13,196 nucleotides of DNA from JAQBDA01 sp041301185 (GTDB taxonomy: Bacteria; Chloroflexota; Anaerolineae; Anaerolineales; UBA4823). The notes under the pieces were generated by a model. It made no database searches and was not told the origin of the DNA. It saw nothing but the letters and a program-made list of their open reading frames with translations. The position numbers and the translations under genes are program-made. The DNA lies in assembly GCA_041301185.1 (NCBI GenBank), contig JBFYSV010000180.1, forward strand, positions 1-13,196. The letters run 5' to 3'. Position 1 is the stretch's first letter, and every line of letters starts with the position of its first letter. Shown here in pieces: positions 7,831 to 12,907 of this stretch.

Positions 7831-8327
7831 CAGCGCACCCCAAAAATCTGCCGGCGGATGCTCGCCAGCATCTCCAGATAACGCTTCCCGGATGCAGAAA
7901 ACAGCAGGTCACGCTGCTCGTAATCAATCCAGCGCATTCTGATCCACAGGTATTCTTCAGGCAAGGCATGCCGGACTCGGTCAGCCCACTCCACTACTAG
8001 CGGCCCGCTCTCCAGCATTGAATCCAGGTCTAGCTCCATAGCCTCCTGCGGACCACCCAGCCGGTATGCATCCAAATGGTAGAAAGACTGCCCGTATGGA
8101 CCCCGGTAGACATTGACCAACACAAACGTCGGGCTGGATACAGGATCGAGCGAGCCCCAGCTCGAGGCGATGCCCTGGACAAAGGTGGTCTTGCCGGTTC
8201 CCAGGTCTCCCTCCAGGCAGACCAGGTCGCCAGCCTGGAGCAGCGCCCCCAGGCGCATTCCCACCCGGCGGGTCTGCTCAGTGCTACGGCTGATGAACTC
8301 CATCGAGTTGGCTTTGAAGATGGGCAT
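7830..8327 (-). CDS. tsaE: tRNA threonylcarbamoyladenosine biosynthesis ATPase TsaE
   Basis: This 165-residue P-loop ATPase powers the turnover of the TsaB-TsaD complex in t6A tRNA modification. Walker A is GDLGTGKTT (40-48). The switch-like SSPTFVLVNVY (64-74), the HLDAYRL motif containing Asp86, and VVEWADR (111-117) are the conserved family signatures. Length is typical. It opens the tsaE-tsaB-rimI trio and overlaps tsaB by one base. There is no convincing Shine-Dalgarno sequence; instead a TATAAT box ends 10 bases before the ATG, pointing to a leaderless or nearly leaderless transcript. Confidence 0.95.
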   Translation of the reverse strand: MPIFKANSMEFISRSTEQTRRVGMRLGALLQAGDLVCLEGDLGTGKTTFVQGIASSWGSLDPVSSPTFVLVNVYRGPYGQSFYHLDAYRLGGPQEAMELDLDSMLESGPLVVEWADRVRHALPEEYLWIRMRWIDYEQRDLLFSASGKRYLEMLASIRRQIFGVR

Positions 8328-8337
8328 AATCTTAAAA

Positions 8338-8343
8338 ATTATA
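8338..8343 (-). promoter_or_regulatory. Consensus -10 box of the tsaE promoter, 10 nt before the ATG
   Basis: TATAAT on the minus strand is separated from the tsaE ATG by ten AT-rich bases and no Shine-Dalgarno sequence. I see no good -35 element at 16-18 bp. It would fit transcription starting a few bases before or at the start codon. The 85-base gap between pcrA and tsaE (8328-8412) otherwise holds nothing recognisable and no strong terminator. Confidence 0.5.
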
Positions 8344-8412
8344 CAGCCTTACAGGACAATTCGCCGAAAGAATTTCTATCAATATCCTGGCTTAGGAGGC
8401 GCTCCATCCCGC

Positions 8413-10581
8413 TTACGTCCTGATCTCCAGCCTGGCAAGGGAAGCCGCCACCCGCTTCAGACCCACCTCTTCAAAGAAGATATCCACGATCTCATCATCA
8501 TCCTGGATGCGGCTGTTGAGCACCATGCCCTCCGACCATGCCGGGTGGAAGACGCGCATCCCGGGGTGAAAGCGCTGCTGGATCACAGGCGCAGCGCCTT
8601 TGCCTGCTGCCTGCCAGCGCTCAGCCTCCATTCCTGTGGGGCGGCGAACAGACCGCATCGCCTGCGACTCTTCCAATAGTCCAGCCGGGATATCATCCAG
8701 CATTCGGGAAGGCTCCACCGGCTCAGCATATCCATACGCGCTGCGGTTCTGAGCATAGACCAGGTACAACCTGTCCTTTGCCCGGGTGATGCCCACATAG
8801 AACAAGCGCCGCTCCTCTTGCATCGCGTCCGGGTCTTCAAAGGAGCGGCTGTGCGGCAGGGTGCCATCGGTCAAACCGACGATGAAGACGTGGCGGAATT
8901 CCAGTCCCTTGGCAGCGTGCAAGGTCAGCAGGGTCGGCACGTTAGCACTGGTTTCGATGGTATCCTGGTCTGAGACCAGGGCAACCCTTTCCAGGAAGGC
9001 GTCCAGGCCCAGCTCCTGGAACTCAGCCGCCAGACGGCGCAGCTCTAAAACGTTTTCCCAGCGCTCCTGCCCTTCTTCGCTGCCGTCGTCCAGGTAATTT
9101 TGATAGCCAATGTCCTCCAGGATGCGGTCCATCAAGTAGACCGGCGGCGTCTGGTCGGTGTCTTCACGCCACCCGGTCAGGCGGGTGCCAAACGCGGTCA
9201 GAGCCGAAACTGCACGAGCTGGAAATAGCTCCACATCCGGTGGGACATCCCCTTTGCCAAATTTCAGCAAGACCTCCCCAGGCGTCTGCCCCAACCGTTG
9301 AGCGTAGGTGCGCAGTGCCAGCATGGTCTTGTTACCGATGCCGCGCGCCGGCGTGTTGATCACCCGCGTCAGGCTGACCTCGTCGTTGGGATTGCGCACC
9401 AGGCGCAGGTAAGCGATCACATCCTTAACTTCCCGCCGCCCGTAGAAGCGCTGCGCGCCAACCAGCTTGTACGGCAAGCCGGCATGCAGGAATGCCTCCT
9501 CCAGGAGACGGGACTGGGCGTTAGTGCGGTACATGACCGCGAAATCGCCGGGCTGAGCCTGCCCCCTGCCCACCAGGCTGGCAATCGTATCCACCACATA
9601 GCTGGCCTCGGCGCGATCATCGTAGGTTTCATGCAGGATGACCTTTTGCCCCTCGCCTCGCAGGGTGAACAGGTGCTTACGCACCCGGTACGGATTGCGG
9701 TCGATCACCGCCATAGCCACATCCAGTATGGCTTGCGTGGAGCGGTAGTTCTGCTCTAAAACGATCACCTGGGTATCCGGGAAGTCCTCTTCCAGGCGCA
9801 GCACGTTGCGGTAGTCTGCACCCCGCCAGCCGTAAATAGATTGGTCGACATCACCTACCACAAAAAAATTGTGGTGAAAGGATACCAGATGCTTGATCAG
9901 GGTGTACTGCGCCAGGTTGGTATCCTGAAACTCATCCACCAAGACGTGCTCGAAACGGCGGGCGTAGCGCTCCCGCACGGACGGGTTGTTTTCCAGCAAC
10001 GAGGCCGTCCAGAGCAGCAGGTCGTCAAAATCCAGGGCATTGCTAATCAATAGACGCTCCTGGTAGCGCCGGTAGACGCGGGCGATCACTTCATCCCGGT
10101 AAGTCTGGACCGGGTAATCGTCCGGCAATATCAATTCATTCTTCGCATTCGAAATCGCTCCCAAAACAGAACTTGGACGGTAGCGTTTATTATCCAGGTT
10201 CAGATCGTCCAAAGACCGGCTGACCAGGCTGAGCTGGTCGTCTGTATCGAAGATCACAAAATTCGACTCAAACGGCAGGCTGGCAGCCTCCCTTCGGAGG
10301 ATCCGGGCGCAGGTGGCATGAAATGTGCCCAGGGTCAGGCCGTGCGCCTGCTCGCCGAGCAGCTCGCCCACCCGGCTTTCCATCTCCCGGGCAGCTTTAT
10401 TGGTAAAAGTCACCGCCACGATCTGGTAAGGACGCACCCCCATCGCCCCGATCAGATAAGCAATCCGGTGGGTCAGGACGCGCGTCTTACCGGAGCCAGG
10501 ACCAGCGAGCACCAGCACAGGTCCCAGCCCGGCCAGCACTGCCTGCTGTTGCTGGGAGTTCAGCTCGTTCAGGTAATTCAT
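8413..10581 (-). CDS. pcrA: ATP-dependent DNA helicase UvrD/PcrA (superfamily 1A)
   Basis: This complete 722-residue 3'-5' helicase acts in nucleotide excision and mismatch repair, replication-fork maintenance and transcription-coupled repair. The Q-motif LNSQQQQAV lies at 7-15 and Walker A GPGSGKT at 27-33. Motif Ia is TFTNKAAREM (58-67), Walker B DEFQD is at 216-220, and QSIYGWRGAD at 247-256 is motif III. LEQNYRST is motif IV, TLHAAKGLEF motif V and VGITRAKDRLY motif VI. The C-terminal 50 residues contain GMRVFHPAWSEGMV, matching the Tudor-like PcrA/UvrD tail known to contact RNA polymerase. The ATG follows a strong promoter by only 8 bases, so the mRNA is predicted to be leaderless. Distinguishing UvrD from PcrA is nomenclature; Rep is less likely because of the tail. 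Confidence 0.95.
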   Translation of the reverse strand: MNYLNELNSQQQQAVLAGLGPVLVLAGPGSGKTRVLTHRIAYLIGAMGVRPYQIVAVTFTNKAAREMESRVGELLGEQAHGLTLGTFHATCARILRREAASLPFESNFVIFDTDDQLSLVSRSLDDLNLDNKRYRPSSVLGAISNAKNELILPDDYPVQTYRDEVIARVYRRYQERLLISNALDFDDLLLWTASLLENNPSVRERYARRFEHVLVDEFQDTNLAQYTLIKHLVSFHHNFFVVGDVDQSIYGWRGADYRNVLRLEEDFPDTQVIVLEQNYRSTQAILDVAMAVIDRNPYRVRKHLFTLRGEGQKVILHETYDDRAEASYVVDTIASLVGRGQAQPGDFAVMYRTNAQSRLLEEAFLHAGLPYKLVGAQRFYGRREVKDVIAYLRLVRNPNDEVSLTRVINTPARGIGNKTMLALRTYAQRLGQTPGEVLLKFGKGDVPPDVELFPARAVSALTAFGTRLTGWREDTDQTPPVYLMDRILEDIGYQNYLDDGSEEGQERWENVLELRRLAAEFQELGLDAFLERVALVSDQDTIETSANVPTLLTLHAAKGLEFRHVFIVGLTDGTLPHSRSFEDPDAMQEERRLFYVGITRAKDRLYLVYAQNRSAYGYAEPVEPSRMLDDIPAGLLEESQAMRSVRRPTGMEAERWQAAGKGAAPVIQQRFHPGMRVFHPAWSEGMVLNSRIQDDDEIVDIFFEEVGLKRVAASLARLEIRT

Positions 10582-10589
10582 ACGCAGCG

Positions 10590-10618
10590 ATTGTACCGTC
10601 TCGATATAGGCGTGTCAA
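10590..10618 (-). promoter_or_regulatory. pcrA promoter (TTGACA-17-TACAAT) abutting the start codon
   Basis: On the minus strand a perfect -35 box TTGACA (10618-10613), a 17-bp spacer and a -10 box TACAAT (10595-10590) are followed by eight bases and the pcrA ATG. This is a near-ideal housekeeping sigma-factor promoter. Start-site spacing rules would put +1 at or within a few bases of the ATG, and there is no Shine-Dalgarno sequence. It sits inside the 54-base gap after the GNAT gene. Confidence 0.8.
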
Positions 10619-10635
10619 CTTGCAATCACTGGTGC

Positions 10636-11109
10636 TTAGCCACCCTCTATAAGGTCACAACGATAGAGCACCAGTTGCTCATCGTTATGGAAGACCGCCT
10701 GGACCATCTTCCACCCCAGGCGCTCCAGGATGCCACGCGCGGTAGCCGTCGTGGCGTAAACCACCTTGTAACCCTGGTCTCGAGCCACATTCATTCCGGC
10801 CCTGACTAACTCAGTCCCAACGCCTCGACCACGCTGCCGCTCCGCGACGAGTAGACCCCCAAGACCCGGCTGGTATTCCGGCAAGATGTGCATAGCTCGC
10901 TCACGCAGAATAATCGTGCCCGCCAGCTCACCGCCGGCGAAGGCTACCAGTCGCACGGGTAGGCCGTCGCGATTTGCTTCCGATTGGAAATCCTGGGCGA
11001 TATCCGCCGGAGTACGCCCAGCATAGTAGTCCGGCCACTGGGCGCGAAACCAGTGAGCCAGGGTGGGAATTGTCTCCGGATAATCTACGAGGTAGGCGAT
11101 TTCGATCAT
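10636..11109 (-). CDS. GNAT family N-acetyltransferase
   Basis: This 157-residue protein is predicted to acetylate an amine using acetyl-CoA. The acetyl-CoA loop is RQRGRGVGTEL (91-101), after the core strand GLGGLLVAE; the late ILERLGWKMV segment (127-136) is also typical. The N-terminal motif with PETIPTLAHWF (11-21) resembles GNATs related to small-molecule or aminoglycoside-type acetylation, but the substrate cannot be assigned. It lies directly upstream of pcrA, which has its own promoter, so the two need not be co-transcribed. A TATAAT box ends 10 bases before the ATG, with a short GGAG too close to the start to be an ideal ribosome binding site. Confidence 0.87.
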   Translation of the reverse strand: MIEIAYLVDYPETIPTLAHWFRAQWPDYYAGRTPADIAQDFQSEANRDGLPVRLVAFAGGELAGTIILRERAMHILPEYQPGLGGLLVAERQRGRGVGTELVRAGMNVARDQGYKVVYATTATARGILERLGWKMVQAVFHNDEQLVLYRCDLIEGG

Positions 11110-11119
11110 TACTCCAAAA

Positions 11120-11125
11120 ATTATA
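11120..11125 (-). promoter_or_regulatory. Consensus -10 box of the GNAT gene, 10 nt before the ATG
   Basis: TATAAT on the minus strand lies ten bases before the GNAT ATG. No convincing -35 box is found 16-18 bp upstream. The arrangement closely mimics the tsaE upstream region, including the run of T after the box. The 285-base gap between this gene and the plus-strand lipoprotein gene also holds the inverted repeat at 11229-11287 and a small ORF. Confidence 0.5.
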
Positions 11126-11228
11126 CCCCGAGGCCAGCAAGCTTCAGTGAAGTAGCCTTCTTGGCATGCAGGCAGGGAATTGGCTTATGCCAGGGATACA
11201 CAGCTTAACAAAACCCGGCAGTCCGCAA

Positions 11229-11287
11229 GTTGGGTTGAGCGATTCCTTCCAGGATGCCCAGCAATAATCAGAAGAGCGAAACCCAAC
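11229..11287. repeat. REP-like inverted repeat with interrupted centre
   Basis: GTTGGGTT (11229-11236) is matched perfectly by AACCCAAC (11280-11287) with 43 bases between. The outer sequence GTTGGGTTGAGCG and the inner GAGCGAAACCCAAC resemble the GTTGGGTT...CGAAACCCAAC palindromes often found scattered near RAYT transposases, here apparently split by unrelated sequence. A second AACCC at 11212-11216 could pair with the same GGGTT, so alternative hairpins exist. It lies in the divergent region between the GNAT and lipoprotein genes. The REP reading is inference. Confidence 0.45.
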
Positions 11288-11294
11288 AAAACGT

Positions 11295-11300
11295 TATAAT
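11295..11300 (+). promoter_or_regulatory. TATAAT -10 box before the small leader ORF
   Basis: A perfect TATAAT is followed after six bases by an ATG (11307), the same geometry as before holB. No good -35 match is seen 16-18 bp upstream. It is the only clear plus-strand promoter-like box ahead of the lipoprotein gene and would give a transcript starting at or beside 11307. Confidence 0.45.
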
Positions 11301-11306
11301 CCAAGC

Positions 11307-11393
11307 ATGCGGTACTGGCTTGCAATACCATTGCATCATCGTCCCAAAAAGAATATTCTTATTTCCCGGTCGCTATTGAGCAGGAGCTGTTGA
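11307..11393 (+). CDS. Possible 28-residue leader ORF, translationally coupled to the lipoprotein gene
   Basis: An ATG six bases after a TATAAT box opens a 28-codon frame rich in Arg, Lys, His, Leu and Ile. It ends with TGA only one base before the lipoprotein ATG at 11395, and its last codons run across the lipoprotein's AGGAG ribosome binding site (11382-11386). If the transcript is leaderless, ribosomes would start here and stop at the lipoprotein start, a classic coupling layout. The peptide has no recognisable family or signal peptide. It may be chance, because short frames are common. It is recorded because of the coincidence of promoter spacing and stop position. Confidence 0.3.
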   Translation: MRYWLAIPLHHRPKKNILISRSLLSRSC

Positions 11394-11394
11394 A

Positions 11395-11940
11395 ATGAGG
11401 GTACGGTTCTATTTTTCTCTTAATCTTATATTTGCTCTTTGCATATTGCTGGCAGGATGTGATAATGAACCGTCTGAGGCGCAAATGCCAGATATTGGGA
11501 TACCAAAGGAAGAGATAAACACGCGGTTGCACCTTACAGCTCCACAAGGTTGGAACACATTTAAGAATGGGGATATTATTGGAATAAACGTCGATGTTGT
11601 TTCTGCTGATCAAATCGCATTCCAACATGATTATGGTGCTAAGATTTTCATGCTCGAAGACGGAAAATGGAAGGAAGTCGCCAATTTTATGAAATATCCG
11701 GATGGATATATAGTTCTTTCTCAATCCAATGGCGACCCATTTAAACAAGGAGATGCAGGGGTAGATCCAATCTTGCCTGAACTTAATGAGGCGATAACAC
11801 TCAGAATAATCTTAATTGGGAATATTTATATAGATGGGCAAATAACAGATGAGCGAACTGCTGGGTATATTGATGTGGAAATCAAGCCCTATCCCGCGGG
11901 TGACAACTATGAGGAGGTCGGTTCGACCAACATGAAGTAG
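11395..11940 (+). CDS. Hypothetical secreted lipoprotein
   Basis: This 181-residue protein has a lipoprotein signal peptide: basic MRVR, a hydrophobic stretch, and the lipobox LAGC with Cys22 as the predicted lipidated residue. The mature part is a single beta-rich domain with alternating hydrophobic strands, for example IIGINVDVVS, KIFMLEDGKW and TLRIILIGNIYI, suggestive of an Ig-like or surface-binding fold. I recognise no enzyme motif. The ATG is well supported by AGGAG eight bases upstream. The gene is distinctly AT-rich (roughly 40% GC by hand count of the first 240 bases) compared with the much more GC-rich neighbours. It is flanked by REP-like repeats and a transposase remnant, which suggests acquisition by transfer. 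It would be anchored to the outer face of the membrane; function unknown. Confidence 0.75.
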   Translation: MRVRFYFSLNLIFALCILLAGCDNEPSEAQMPDIGIPKEEINTRLHLTAPQGWNTFKNGDIIGINVDVVSADQIAFQHDYGAKIFMLEDGKWKEVANFMKYPDGYIVLSQSNGDPFKQGDAGVDPILPELNEAITLRIILIGNIYIDGQITDERTAGYIDVEIKPYPAGDNYEEVGSTNMK

Positions 11941-11947
11941 CTCGTAG

Positions 11948-11967
11948 GGTGCGTTCTCAAACGCACC
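11948..11967. repeat. REP-type palindrome (perfect 8-bp stem, 4-base loop)
   Basis: GGTGCGTT and AACGCACC form a perfect stem around the loop CTCA, starting 8 bases after the lipoprotein stop. The extended form GTAGGGTGCGTT...AACGCACCAAT is the type of short palindrome typically located next to RAYT (IS200-like Y1) transposase genes, and a RAYT remnant begins 30 bases downstream. The hairpin could also help end the lipoprotein mRNA, although the tail behind it is only moderately T-rich. Confidence 0.7.
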
Positions 11968-11997
11968 AATTTCAATTATCCAATTTAAATCAAAACT

Positions 11998-12176
11998 ATG
12001 CCGAAATACCGTCGATCACAGATTGACAGCGGAACATACTTCTTCACCGTGGTAACCGACAACCACCTGACCATTCTGACGAGGGCGATACGCGGCGACT
12101 TTTGTTAAGAACATCAGCTCGCAGCGGCATCAACCATTTTTATGAAAACCCAGCATCAGAGTTAACACGGTCTTGA
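11998..12176 (+). pseudogene. Truncated and frameshifted REP-associated tyrosine transposase (RAYT) remnant
   Basis: The ATG at 11998 opens 36 codons beginning MPKYRRSQIDSGTYFFTVVT, the hallmark N-terminus of RAYT/Y1_Tnp transposases (R-R-x(4)-GGTYFFTVVT followed by an ILT segment), and stops at 12106-12108. After about 12083 a different frame stays open to the TGA at 12174 with a plausible continuation (GDTRRLLLRTS), pointing to a frameshift. The HUH motif (normally in a PDHLH context) and the catalytic tyrosine are absent, so the protein cannot transpose DNA. Normal RAYTs are about 150-200 residues, so most of the gene is lost; its end runs into the toxin-antitoxin promoter. The N-terminal assignment is firm. 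The frameshifted continuation is less certain. Confidence 0.75.
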
Positions 12177-12200
12177 CAAATAATAATTCTGAGATATCAT
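12173..12200 (+). promoter_or_regulatory. Toxin-antitoxin operon promoter (TTGACA-16-TATCAT)
   Basis: A perfect -35 box TTGACA (12173-12178), a 16-bp spacer and a -10 box TATCAT (12195-12200) lie 39 bases before the antitoxin ATG. The operon also has a canonical AGGAG ribosome binding site (12231-12235), so its mRNA is leadered, unlike the housekeeping promoters in this window. Confidence 0.75.
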
Positions 12201-12213
12201 AATTCTTATTATT
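12179..12213. promoter_or_regulatory. Operator-like repeats over the -10 box of the toxin-antitoxin promoter
   Basis: AATAATAA (12179-12186) and TTATTATT (12206-12213) form an inverted repeat centred on the -10 box. ATAATTCT also occurs twice in direct orientation (12183-12190 and 12199-12206) with a 16-bp period. AbrB/MazE-type antitoxins commonly bind AT-rich palindromes in their own promoters, so this is a good candidate for autoregulation. The AT-rich composition raises the chance of accidental symmetry. Confidence 0.5.
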
Positions 12214-12239
12214 CAATTTCTGATGATTAGAGGAGAGAA

Positions 12240-12524
12240 ATGTCCACCGTACTCCAAATCCGTAGTAATGGGCAGATTACCTTGCCTACCTCTATCCGCC
12301 GCCAGGCTCGCCTGAAGGAAGGCGATTTGCTGGAAGTGCTCATCGAAGAGGACGGTTCCTTGCGCCTTGTACCCAAGATCGCCATCGACCGCTCTCAGGC
12401 TTATTTTTGGACAGAACGCTGGCAACAAGGAGAGCGCCAGACCAAGGAAGATTTGCACGCCGGGCGCTACAAGGATTTCGCCAGCATGGATGAGCTGATC
12501 CAGGATCTGGAGTCCGGGGAATGA
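12240..12524 (+). CDS. AbrB/MazE/SpoVT-type antitoxin
   Basis: This 94-residue protein carries an N-terminal swapped-hairpin DNA-binding domain (about residues 3-47). Its characteristic pattern is I-R-x-N-G-Q-I-T-L-P-x-x-I-R followed by L-K-E-G-D-L-L-E-V and G-S-L-R-L-V-P. The remaining C-terminal half is acidic and helical (WTERWQQGERQTKEDLHAGR region) and probably wraps the toxin. It should neutralise the downstream RelE-like toxin and repress the promoter just upstream. AGGAG lies four bases before the ATG, and the gene's end overlaps the toxin ATG by four bases (ATGA), as usual for type II modules. The dimeric DNA-binding role is from family knowledge. Confidence 0.9.
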   Translation: MSTVLQIRSNGQITLPTSIRRQARLKEGDLLEVLIEEDGSLRLVPKIAIDRSQAYFWTERWQQGERQTKEDLHAGRYKDFASMDELIQDLESGE

Positions 12525-12799
12525 TCTTCCGCCGCAGCGAGCGGTTCAAGCGCGCCTTCCGGGCTTTGCCTGCCAGTATTCAGAAAAAGGCGCTCAAAGC
12601 CTTTACCCTGTTTGCTGAAAATCCCCGCCATCCATCCCTTCATATCAAAAAGATCAAGGGCTTCGAGGATATTTGGGAGGGACGAATTGACCGGCAATTC
12701 CGGTTCACCTTCCACTACGAGACTCTTGCAGGAAGCGAAGAGATCGTTTGTGTCTTTCGCAATGTGGATAACCACGACGAGTGCCTGAAAAATCCTTGA
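12521..12799 (+). CDS. RelE/ParE-superfamily toxin
   Basis: This 92-residue basic protein has the compact RelE/ParE fold pattern. It starts with an F-R-R-S-E-R-F-K-R-A-F helix and A-S-I-Q-K-K-A helix, followed by HPSLHIKKIKGFEDIWEGRI and the beta strands FRFTFHY and IVCVFRNVDNHDE at the C-terminus. RelE-type members cut mRNA on the ribosome and ParE-type members poison gyrase; the sequence alone does not settle which applies. The closing RNVDNHDECL, with arginine and histidine, resembles mRNA-interferase-like members. The ATG overlaps the antitoxin stop, with GGAG nine bases upstream. Pairing with an AbrB-type antitoxin parallels the known PrlF-YhaV arrangement rather than classical RelBE. 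It looks intact. Confidence 0.88.
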   Translation: MIFRRSERFKRAFRALPASIQKKALKAFTLFAENPRHPSLHIKKIKGFEDIWEGRIDRQFRFTFHYETLAGSEEIVCVFRNVDNHDECLKNP

Positions 12800-12819
12800 C
12801 CGGGTTCGTCGGCGGTCTC

Positions 12820-12850
12820 CTTCTCCTACCAGCTCTTGCAGGCGGAGAAG
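12820..12850. repeat. 7-bp inverted repeat in the toxin-holB gap
   Basis: CTTCTCC (12820-12826) and GGAGAAG (12844-12850) form a perfect 7-bp stem with a 17-base loop in the 108-base gap. GGAGAAGC is also repeated at 12859-12866, and CCAGCT/AGCTGG (12829-12834/12864-12869) can pair alternatively. No T-run follows, so an intrinsic terminator is not supported. Confidence 0.3.
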
Positions 12851-12872
12851 CCACACCTGGAGAAGCTGGCGG

Positions 12873-12901
12873 TTGCTAATCTACCCCCTCTTTGCTAAAA
12901 T
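12873..12901 (+). promoter_or_regulatory. holB promoter (TTGCTA-17-TGC-TAAAAT) abutting the start codon
   Basis: A -35-like TTGCTA (12873-12878), a 17-bp spacer and an extended -10 element TGCTAAAAT (box 12896-12901) are followed by only six bases (GACCCC) and the holB ATG. No Shine-Dalgarno sequence is present. This predicts a leaderless holB transcript, with the same geometry as the box at 11295. Confidence 0.65.
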
Positions 12902-12907
12902 GACCCC

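Noticed and set aside
8113..8679. 188-codon plus-strand frame across the end of pcrA and tsaE
   Set aside because: It overlaps two well-supported minus-strand genes and their gap; the translation is low-complexity Arg/Pro/Ser-rich with no recognisable domain.
10318..10809. 163-codon plus-strand frame over the pcrA start and GNAT end
   Set aside because: It runs antisense across the strong pcrA promoter and two real genes, and shows no protein family features.
10582..11394. tRNA or other structured RNA genes in the intergenic gaps
   Set aside because: I looked for cloverleaf-like arms and CCA ends on both strands and found only the short inverted repeats already listed. No tRNA, rRNA, riboswitch or CRISPR array is supported anywhere in the window.
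11359..11748. 129-codon minus-strand frame opposite the lipoprotein gene
   Set aside because: The plus strand has a ribosome binding site, signal peptide and lipobox; the antisense product is compositionally odd and lacks a start context.
11948..11981. Rho-independent terminator for the lipoprotein gene
   Set aside because: The hairpin is strong, but the following sequence is only AT-mixed without a T-run, and the REP/RAYT explanation fits better. A secondary terminator role is not excluded.
12467..12856. 129-codon minus-strand frame opposite the toxin
   Set aside because: The toxin frame has clear RelE-like features and the ATGA overlap with the antitoxin; the antisense frame has none.
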